Source: CAIYHK01 sp964638795 (GTDB lineage: Bacteria; Actinomycetota; Acidimicrobiia; Acidimicrobiales; Ilumatobacteraceae). From it: a DNA stretch of 6,491 nucleotides. The stretch covers positions 1 through 6,491 of the forward strand of contig CAZXAX010000080.1 of the NCBI GenBank assembly GCA_964638795.1, written 5' to 3'. Made by a program: the position numbers and the translations under genes. Each line of letters opens with the position of its first letter. Positions within the stretch are counted from its first letter, which is position 1. This document shows positions 1 through 5,557 of this stretch, piece by piece. The notes under the pieces are model-generated. The model had not been told where the DNA came from and searched no databases. It saw nothing but the letters and a program-made list of their open reading frames with translations.

Positions 1-960
1 AAAAATGCCACCGAGGCACTGAACCTCATCGCGCGATCCTGGGGTTCAACCAATCTTGGAGCCGGCGATGCAATCGTGCTCACGCACATGGAGCACCATG
101 CCAACATCGTGCCGTGGCAAATGCTGGCTGCTGAAAAAGGATTTGAAATCCGCTGGATTCCGCTGACTCCCGATGGACAGCTGGACCTAAGTGATCTTGA
201 CAATTTGCTTGATGGAGCAAAAGCGATTTCATTCACAGCGATGTCAAATGTCCTTGGCACAATTACACCGGTCGAGCAGATAGTGAGTGCGGCACACCGT
301 GCAGGGGCTATCGCCATTGTTGACGCCTGTCAGTCAGTTCCCCATATGCCCACTGATGTTCAAGCTTGGGATGCCGATTTCGTTGCCTTCTCATCGCACA
401 AGATGTGTGGTCCATCTGGCATTGGCGTGCTCTGGGGACGGGAGTCATTGCTGGATGCCATGCCGCCGTTCCTTGGTGGCGGCAACATGATTGCCGACGT
501 CAAGCTTGAGGGATTCAAATGTGCCGAACTACCGGCCAAGTTCGAAGCGGGCACCCCGCCGATCGTCGAGGCCGTTGGCCTTGGGGCGGCAGTTGACTAC
601 CTAACCTCACTCGGCATGGAATCCGTTCGTGCTCATGAAATTGAGATCACTGCGTATGCAATGCGCTCGCTTAAAGACCGCTATGGAGAGCGCATCACTA
701 TTCACGGACCCACAAGCCCAACTTGTCGTGGTGCCACGTTGAGCATCGCCTTAGAGGGTGTCCACCCACATGACGTGAGCCAAATTCTTGACCAAGAAAA
801 CATCTGCGTTCGCGCTGGACACCACTGCGCCAAGCCGCTGATGCGTATTCTCGGAGTAACCGCAACAGCGCGGGCAAGCTTCTATTTGTACAACACTGAA
901 TCGGACGCCGACATACTCACCGACACACTTGTTGGTGCATTCGATCTCTTTGGAATGTGA
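1..960 (+). CDS. sufS: Cysteine desulfurase SufS (5' partial)
   Basis: PLP-dependent cysteine desulfurase of the SUF pathway; it removes sulfur from L-cysteine as a persulfide for transfer to SufU. The frame is open from base 1, so the gene begins before the window; 319 residues are visible and roughly 90-100 N-terminal residues of a typical ~410-residue SufS are missing. Visible motifs, in fragment numbering: NATEAL near the start, MEHHANIVPW (30-39, PLP-stacking His), VDACQS (Asp108, Gln111 contacting PLP), SSHK with the Schiff-base lysine at 134 (codon 400-402), and RAGHHCAKP with catalytic Cys276 (codon 826-828). His257 in VHPHD lies 19 residues before that Cys, the same spacing as the B. 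subtilis SufS His that swaps onto the SufU zinc. The next gene, sufU, starts 6 bases after the stop. The internal GTG at 76 is not the true start, because conserved family sequence continues upstream of it. Identity is very secure. Confidence 0.97.
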   Translation, partial: KNATEALNLIARSWGSTNLGAGDAIVLTHMEHHANIVPWQMLAAEKGFEIRWIPLTPDGQLDLSDLDNLLDGAKAISFTAMSNVLGTITPVEQIVSAAHRAGAIAIVDACQSVPHMPTDVQAWDADFVAFSSHKMCGPSGIGVLWGRESLLDAMPPFLGGGNMIADVKLEGFKCAELPAKFEAGTPPIVEAVGLGAAVDYLTSLGMESVRAHEIEITAYAMRSLKDRYGERITIHGPTSPTCRGATLSIALEGVHPHDVSQILDQENICVRAGHHCAKPLMRILGVTATARASFYLYNTESDADILTDTLVGAFDLFGM

Positions 961-966
961 GTTGAA

Positions 967-1422
967 ATGCCAGGACTAGAAGACCTCTATCGCGAGATCA
1001 TCCTTGATCACTACCGCACACCACGTAATCGCGGCGAACTCCCGCCACCGGCGCGCATGGCAGAAGGGCACAACCCACTGTGCGGGGATGAGATTCATGT
1101 CTACCTTGACGTCAAGGATGACACCGTTGTCGATGTGAAGATCTCCGGACAGGGATGTTCTATTAGCCAGAGTTCGGCGTCCATGATGTCAGCAGCGGTA
1201 AAAGGCAAGAACATCAACGACGTACTGGCATTAGTAAAGCGCTTCAAGCAGATGATGTCGATTGAAGAAGAAAACGCTGACACCACAGGAGAGATTGACA
1301 CTTCAATAAAGCTCGGAGATCTCGAGGCATTGCAGGGTGTGGTCAAGTTTCCGGTGCGCATTAAGTGCGCAACGCTTGCTTGGAACACGCTTGTGCAAGC
1401 ACTTGAATCGCCGGAGCGCTGA
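967..1422 (+). CDS. sufU: SufU, zinc-dependent sulfur transfer protein
   Basis: IscU-like fold protein that acts as sulfurtransferase partner of SufS, taking the persulfide and handing it to the SufBCD scaffold. It has 151 residues, normal for the family. The family's zinc ligands are all visible: Cys39 and Asp41 in NPLCGDE, Cys64 in GQGCSISQSS, and Cys134 in RIKCATLAW. The roughly 20-residue insertion between the second and third ligand regions (about 80-125), which separates SufU from housekeeping IscU, is present. The start ATG follows the sufS stop by 6 bases with only a weak GGA upstream (952-954), so translation probably depends on the preceding gene. The LYREIILDHYRTPRN opening is typical of SufU, supporting this start. 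It forms an operon with sufS. The IscU scaffold alternative is unlikely given the insertion and SUF context. Confidence 0.96.
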   Translation: MPGLEDLYREIILDHYRTPRNRGELPPPARMAEGHNPLCGDEIHVYLDVKDDTVVDVKISGQGCSISQSSASMMSAAVKGKNINDVLALVKRFKQMMSIEEENADTTGEIDTSIKLGDLEALQGVVKFPVRIKCATLAWNTLVQALESPER

Positions 1423-1423
1423 A

Positions 1424-2113
1424 ATGTCTGAGTTGCCCGAACTCTCAACACTTCAGGATCCAATCCATCCAGGCGGCGAAGAGTCTTGGGACCTTCTGCA
1501 CACCAGGAACTACGTGGTTAAGTCGTACATCACGCCCGACAACAACTTCGTTTTCCGCGGCGCGGTCGCTGATGACAAACCAGGAGAGTTGTACCTGCTT
1601 GAAGACCCAGAAGGTATGCGGCTGCATCACATGATTGTTGATCTCTATGTGAACCGCTCCACCTTGGAGATTTCAGACGTCCGAGTCACCTTTCGGGCAT
1701 ACCCAGGAGTTGGGTGTCCTGTCATTGCCGAAAAATACAAAGAGCTCATCGGGACCAACTTGAGCCGTGGGTTCAGCAAGAAAGTGCGTGAGACCTTCGG
1801 TGGTCCAAACGGCTGCTCCCACACCACTGCGTTGCTCTTAGCGATGGCACCTGTGAGTGTGCAAACGATGTTCTCTGGCCGGTATTACGACCTCCGCAAT
1901 GCGTCCGATGAAGATCGTGCACAAGTTGCGGGCGTGGGTCGACAAAATCTTGCGCGCCTAAATGCCAACACATGTCACGTTTGGGCCGAAGGTGGCGAGG
2001 TTCTTGCTGGCGCCAGAGAAGGAGCACCCGTCGCTGCTCCACTACCTGTGCAACTGCGCTGTAAATCGTTGGGCATAGACCCCGATGCGTGGATCAAACG
2101 GGTGGCAGAATAG
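1424..2113 (+). CDS. DUF2889 family protein in the sufSU operon
   Basis: This 229-residue protein matches my memory of DUF2889, a family without assigned function. Hallmarks in order: LLHTR (24-28), LHHM (67-70, usually LHDM), CP (98-99), a GF near 117, GGPNGCSH (126-133) and NTCH (182-185). Residues recalled as conserved in the family, His26, His69, Cys98, Cys131, His133, Cys184 and His185, could make a metal or Fe-S site; that is inference. Cys213 lies outside this set. No signal peptide or membrane segment is visible, so it is probably cytoplasmic. The ATG chosen lies one base after the sufU stop, with GGAG at 1413-1416 as ribosome binding site; a longer GTG start at 1337 would overlap sufU by about 85 bases and is rejected. 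Co-transcription with sufSU hints at a link to metal or sulfur metabolism, without proof. Family call is good, function unknown. Confidence 0.82.
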   Translation: MSELPELSTLQDPIHPGGEESWDLLHTRNYVVKSYITPDNNFVFRGAVADDKPGELYLLEDPEGMRLHHMIVDLYVNRSTLEISDVRVTFRAYPGVGCPVIAEKYKELIGTNLSRGFSKKVRETFGGPNGCSHTTALLLAMAPVSVQTMFSGRYYDLRNASDEDRAQVAGVGRQNLARLNANTCHVWAEGGEVLAGAREGAPVAAPLPVQLRCKSLGIDPDAWIKRVAE

Positions 2114-2120
2114 AAACACG

Positions 2121-2954
2121 ATGAAACTCCCCCGTTTGAGTCAACTGGCAGTGGTCACAGTCCTATTGGCGACACCATTTGCCCATGCTGCTCAAGCAGA
2201 AACGCCTACGTCGCTACCGACTTATCGGACTTTACGTGCTGTGCGAAACATGGACATTGTGCGCACTCTTGATCGCAAGAGCCTGTTCATTTCTGCTGAT
2301 CCCGTTGATACTGCAGTGAAGTATCAGATCAATTACAACGGCAAGAAAATTTACGAAGGACGCAAACCCCAATTCACGGACACAAATCGTGCACTTGGTG
2401 TGGGTACACATGTCTACTCAATGGTGGCGATTGATGCCTCAGGCGAGCGGACCACCCCGAATGTTGCTTCGTACACCGTTGATCCGTATCCAACAATTTT
2501 GCCTCCAATAACAGATTCCGTTGTTGGTGCGGTTCGCGTGGATCTTTCTGAGCAGATGGTCTATGTGTTCGATGATCGCGCGATCTTCCCTCGATTGCTT
2601 GCCACAATTCAGATGTCAGCAGGTACGGGAGCAAAAGGCAGGCCCGGAAGCACACCAACTGGCACTTTCAATGTCTGGTCAGGCGATCGTGGTCGAAGTG
2701 AACGAGCACGTTTTAGTTCCACTGAGTGCATGGACCACATGGTGCGCTTCGCCACCGGCTTTGGTGGAGGCAACATTGGATTCCATTCAATTCCCTACCG
2801 CTGCGGCTCCAGCCCCAAGCAGTACCTCAGCGATCCGTCCACCTATCTCGGTATCGCGCCTTCATCACACGGATGCATTCGCCTCAATGACTACGCAGCG
2901 GCATGGCTGTTCAGGAACATCACCGAAGGCGCACGCGTAAGCGTGATTGATTGA
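2121..2954 (+). CDS. Secreted YkuD-type L,D-transpeptidase
   Basis: Predicted cell-wall enzyme that forms 3-3 peptide crosslinks or attaches proteins to peptidoglycan, acting outside the membrane. It has 277 residues. A signal peptide is clear: KLPR, a hydrophobic stretch at about 9-22 and an AHA/AQA cleavage region near 23-27. Residues about 45-130 look like an Ig- or FN3-like beta domain (SADPVDTAVKYQINYNGK). The YkuD domain runs from about 138 to the end, with the IGFHSIP histidine at 222 and the catalytic SHGCIR motif (His250, Cys252, Arg254) near the C-terminus. Two extra cysteines, 203 and 228, flank His222 and could form a disulfide. The start at 2121 sits 7 bases after the DUF2889 stop; an in-frame ATG at 2085 would overlap that gene by 29 bases and add a poor N-terminus to the signal peptide. 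The ribosome binding site is weak. The exact peptidoglycan reaction cannot be read from sequence. Confidence 0.9.
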   Translation: MKLPRLSQLAVVTVLLATPFAHAAQAETPTSLPTYRTLRAVRNMDIVRTLDRKSLFISADPVDTAVKYQINYNGKKIYEGRKPQFTDTNRALGVGTHVYSMVAIDASGERTTPNVASYTVDPYPTILPPITDSVVGAVRVDLSEQMVYVFDDRAIFPRLLATIQMSAGTGAKGRPGSTPTGTFNVWSGDRGRSERARFSSTECMDHMVRFATGFGGGNIGFHSIPYRCGSSPKQYLSDPSTYLGIAPSSHGCIRLNDYAAAWLFRNITEGARVSVID

Positions 2955-2957
2955 TCG

Positions 2958-3686
2958 TTACCCGCTAAAAGCGGCGTAGCCGTCTGCTTCTAGACGATCT
3001 GCAAGCTCCGGGCCACCGCTTTCAACAATGCGGCCCTTCACCAAGATGTGCACAAAGTCTGGTTTCAGATCTTCGAGTAGACGCGCGTAGTGGGTAACAA
3101 CGATCGCTCCGAGGGAGTCTTCATTTGTTGCATCTTCAACGCGTCGGGCACAGTCACGAAGTGCATCAACATCAAGGCCAGAGTCAAGCTCATCGAGAAT
3201 CGCGAACTTCGGCTTCAGTAGTGCGAGCTGCATGGTCTCATTGCGCTTCTTCTCACCACCCGAGAGATCAACATTGACAGCGCGCTCGACCAAGCGGGGG
3301 TCAAAGTTAATCCGTTCTGCTTCGGCCACTACTGCACCAGCGAGTTCGGTGGTCGAACGGCCACGAGCACGCCAAGCCTGTTCAATCAGTTCATCAACAT
3401 GCACACCAGGTACTTCGGTTGGGTATTGCATTACAAGATGGAGCCCGGCCACCGCGCGTTGCCAGGTTGGCATTGCTAACAGATCGACACCGTCCAACTC
3501 GACCGAACCAGACGTGACTTCATAACCGCGCTTACCCATCAGCACAGCAGAAAAAGTTGACTTGCCCGCACCATTTGGGCCCATGATCGCATGGACTTCG
3601 CCAGAGCGCACCGTGAGGTTCATGCCCGTGAGAATTTCCTTGCCTGCAACGGTTGCGCGCAGATTACGAATCTCAAGCACGCTCAC
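2958..3686 (-). CDS. sufC: SufC, ABC-type ATPase of the SufBCD scaffold
   Basis: Soluble ABC ATPase that binds SufB and SufD and drives the conformational change needed for cluster assembly. It has 242 residues, close to the usual ~250. Visible motifs: Walker A GPNGAGKST (36-44), Q-loop Gln87 in VMQYPTEVPG, signature LSGGEKKRNE (141-150), Walker B AILDE with Asp165 and catalytic Glu166, D-loop SGLD (169-172) and switch His199 in VVTHY. The residue after the catalytic Glu is Leu (ELDSGLD) where the best-known SufCs have Thr (ETDSGLD); this is a minor variant and all catalytic residues are kept. The start codon is GTG, overlapping the ferredoxin stop as GTGA, with a strong GGAGG upstream. It is the last gene of the right arm; its stop lies 3 bases from the stop of the convergent transpeptidase gene. 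Confidence 0.97.
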   Translation of the reverse strand: MSVLEIRNLRATVAGKEILTGMNLTVRSGEVHAIMGPNGAGKSTFSAVLMGKRGYEVTSGSVELDGVDLLAMPTWQRAVAGLHLVMQYPTEVPGVHVDELIEQAWRARGRSTTELAGAVVAEAERINFDPRLVERAVNVDLSGGEKKRNETMQLALLKPKFAILDELDSGLDVDALRDCARRVEDATNEDSLGAIVVTHYARLLEDLKPDFVHILVKGRIVESGGPELADRLEADGYAAFSG

Positions 3687-4000
3687 GATTCAACCTCCAC
3701 GACGATTTCCCCGTTTACAACCTTGGCCACAAATACCCGAACCGGCTGAGTGGCAGGAAGCGAATTGGGTACTCCAGTGCGAAGATCAAAGGCACTTCCA
3801 TGACGCGGACACTCGAGAGCGCATGCGTCATCCCAAACTGTGCCATCCGATAATGAAACGTTTGCGTGTGAACACACATCGCCGATTGCATAAACCGAGT
3901 CATCAATACGCACGATTGCCACAGCGACATCGCCGACAAGAGTTTTGCGTGCTTCCCCGTGCTTCCAGTCTTCGATTCGGCCGACAACAACACTGCTCAT
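3683..4000 (-). CDS. Rieske-type [2Fe-2S] ferredoxin of the suf operon
   Basis: Small cytosolic Rieske ferredoxin of 105 residues, similar to the ferredoxin subunits of non-heme iron oxygenases. The [2Fe-2S] ligands are visible as CSH (Cys43, His45) and CPRH (Cys64, His67), followed by GSAFDLRTG, the usual Rieske loop sequence. An extra Cys60 lies close to the second ligand pair. No transmembrane segment or signal is present, unlike respiratory Rieske subunits. The ATG overlaps the sufD stop (ATGA) and the stop overlaps the sufC start (GTGA), so its synthesis is tied to both. From memory, this gene recurs between sufD and sufC in actinobacteria, which argues for a role with the SUF machinery, perhaps electron supply or being a client cluster carrier. 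That role is inferred; no oxygenase gene is in the window. Confidence 0.93.
   Translation of the reverse strand: MSSVVVGRIEDWKHGEARKTLVGDVAVAIVRIDDSVYAIGDVCSHANVSLSDGTVWDDACALECPRHGSAFDLRTGVPNSLPATQPVRVFVAKVVNGEIVVEVES
3694..3698 (-). promoter_or_regulatory. Ribosome binding site of sufC
   Basis: The minus strand reads GGAGG here, 7 bases before the GTG at 3686-3684. It is the strongest Shine-Dalgarno in the right arm and fixes the non-ATG start of sufC. It lies inside the 3' end of the ferredoxin gene, so sufC can be initiated independently as well as by coupling. Confidence 0.8.
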
Positions 4001-5213
4001 TCGCTACCTACCGTTTCACTTGCAGCCAGTTTTGCCACCACGCGGTCATACAGCTCGGTTGCGAGAACTTTATTCGGGAGTCGTTCGAGTACTTCGTTGA
4101 AAAACCCGAGAACGACTAGTCGTTCAGCAGTGGCTGGCTCGATACCACGGCTCTCGAGATAGAAGCGTTGATCGTCGTCAATTGGGCCCACTGTGCTCGC
4201 ATGGCTGCACTTAACTTCGTTGGTTTCAATATCGAGATTCGGAACACTCTCGGCCCAAGCACCTTCAGACAGTGTGAGGTTGCGATTGGTCTGATAAGCC
4301 TCAGAACCCCGGGCATGTGGATGGATCTTGATCAAGCCGGTGTAAACACTCTTGGACCTGCCAGCAACTGCTCCCTTAAACAAAAGGTCACTGTGGGTAC
4401 GAGGTGCTACATGCTCTTGCGTTGTNNNNNNNNNNNNNNNNNNNNNNNNNNNNNNNNNNNNNNNNNNNNNNNNNNNNNNNNNNNNNNNNNNNNNNNNNNN
4501 NNNNNNNNNNNNNNNNNNNNNNNNNCTCCCTTAAACAAAAGGTCACTGTGGGTACGAGGTGCTACATGCTCTTGCGTTGTGCGGAAATCATGCATTTGCG
4601 TTCCGTCGGCAAAATACAGAGCCACCTGCTGAGCGGAAGCACCCTGACCAACGAGGCGACACTCCGTGCGCACCCGGGCGTAGTCACCACCCAAAGCCAC
4701 TACGGAGAGATTTAGATTCGAGTCCCTCTCTCCTTCGGCTTCTTGATGAGCGATCATCCACGTTGTGGCACTGAGTTCATTTACCGCAAGGTATGAAACT
4801 CGCGCCGCTTGTGCAGCGTGCAGCTCGAGCACAGGAATGACCAGCGCCTTCACACCATCTGCAGATACAAATCTCTCTACTACGGACACCTCGGAATTCT
4901 CCGCAGCATCAATAACCACGCGTGGGCAATAAAGTGCACCACTGGCATCAAAGCGATGAATGATCTCAACAGCACCACCGGCATGAGACTTAGGTACTCG
5001 AATAACGATCGCCTCTGAATTTTCACGATTCATCTGCGTGAACACATCGTCGTGCTTTAGAACACTCGATCCAGATGACTTCACCAGAATCGCTGGATCA
5101 CCGATTACCTGAGTTTCACAGCGCTGCGGTGAATAGGCACCGAGATCAAGTTCATCAATTCGGCTGTAGCGCCAAATCTCTTCTTCAGTTGTGGGCAATG
5201 CGAGCGTGGTCAT
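3997..5213 (-). CDS. sufD: SufD, scaffold subunit, interrupted by an assembly gap
   Basis: Partner of SufB in the SufBC2D scaffold, a beta-helix protein needed for iron entry and cluster assembly. As given, the reading frame is broken by 100 Ns. Deleting the Ns and one of the two identical 55-base flanks (155 bases) leaves 1062 bases and one continuous 353-residue protein, reading through HVAPRTHSDLLFKGAVAGRS. The C-terminal core is classic SufD: TNRNLTLSEGAWAESVPNL, then KCSHASTVG with Cys284 and His286 (the His matches the E. coli SufD residue essential for assembly, His360), and DQRFYLESRG. The N-terminus has the usual EEEIWRYS, but the protein is shorter than the ~390-430 usual, lacking the N-terminal helical extension. 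The start is the ATG overlapping the upstream stop (ATGA); its AGGGG lies only 2 bases away, so coupling is likely. An in-frame ATG at 5273 would overlap the upstream gene by 64 bases. Confidence 0.95.
4371..4425. repeat. 55-base direct copy, left of the N run
   Basis: This stretch, starting ctcccttaaac and ending gcgttgt, is identical to 4526-4580. It ends exactly where the Ns begin. On the minus strand it encodes the TTQEHVAPRTHSDLLFKG part of SufD, which occurs once in the protein family. It is a duplicated contig end, not a biological repeat. Confidence 0.95.
4426..4525. other. Assembly gap of exactly 100 Ns (artefact)
   Basis: A round 100-base N run placed between two identical 55-base ends, inside sufD. 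No family sequence is missing: the flanks join into a complete SufD when one copy and the Ns are removed. The gap length is therefore a placeholder for an unresolved overlap between two contigs. Confidence 0.97.
4526..4580. repeat. 55-base direct copy, right of the N run
   Basis: Second identical copy of 4371-4425, starting exactly after the last N and running on into unique sufD sequence (gcggaaatc). The shared length of 55 suggests a k-mer-sized overlap of a de Bruijn graph assembler; that is inference. Confidence 0.95.
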
Positions 5214-5557
5214 GGCCCCTGCTTTCTTTTGCGGAATGGCCAACGGCGCTTCTTGGCTTCGGGCTGTTTCCATTCTTCGAGCACCGAGGCACCGATTGAA
5301 TTGATGATGTCTTCGGCTTCATCCAAAATCGCAGCGGCGCTTCCATCATCAAGACCTGGTGGTTCTTCTGGAGTCTTTGGCGTGACAAGCGACCCGTAGG
5401 TCCAGTTAGCGTCAACCAAGCGGCGCTCAAACCCTGAACAGGGTTCGGGGCAACGCCAGGGTGCCTCCGGTGCGAGGTCGAGGTTGCACTTGCGAACAGT
5501 TTCACCATTGGCATAAGTGCGGCTCTCGAAGTTCTTGCACTCGACTCGCATTGGCAT
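5210..5557 (-). CDS. Unrecognised 115-residue Cys-bearing protein between sufB and sufD
   Basis: I do not recognise a named family. The protein has four cysteines, all in the first 40 residues, spaced C7-x16-C24-x11-C36-x3-C40 (VECKNF, RKCNLDL, WRCPEPCSGF), compatible with a zinc or Fe-S site. Residues about 59-67 are a Pro/Glu-rich linker, 73-96 look like an acidic amphipathic helix (ILDEAEDIINSIG), and the C-terminus is strongly basic (KKRRWPFRKRKQ, 102-113). No signal peptide or membrane span is visible. The ATG shares one base with the sufB stop (TGATG), and its stop overlaps the sufD start (ATGA), so it is embedded in the operon and probably real. A second ATG two codons later is equally possible; an ATG at 5602 would overlap sufB by 46 bases. 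Plausible roles are SUF accessory factor or cluster carrier; neither can be shown from sequence. Confidence 0.8.
   Translation of the reverse strand: MPMRVECKNFESRTYANGETVRKCNLDLAPEAPWRCPEPCSGFERRLVDANWTYGSLVTPKTPEEPPGLDDGSAAAILDEAEDIINSIGASVLEEWKQPEAKKRRWPFRKRKQGP

Noticed and set aside
1337..1423. Longer GTG start for the DUF2889 protein
   Set aside because: It would overlap sufU by about 85 bases, while the ATG at 1424 has GGAG at the right distance and directly follows the sufU stop.
2962..2996. Two small hairpins near the convergent junction (ccgc/gcgg at 2962-2974 and cgtct/agacg at 2981-2996) as a bidirectional terminator
   Set aside because: Stems are only 4 and 5 bases, there is no T run on either strand, and both lie inside the sufC coding sequence.
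3158..3195. Loss of function in SufC because of Leu in place of Thr after the Walker B Glu
   Set aside because: The catalytic Glu, D-loop, signature and switch His are intact; this position is not catalytic and looks like a natural variant.
4371..4580. Tandem duplication or mobile-element target repeat flanking an insertion in sufD
   Set aside because: The copies are perfect, end exactly at the Ns, and collapsing them restores the family sequence in frame; an assembly overlap explains everything.
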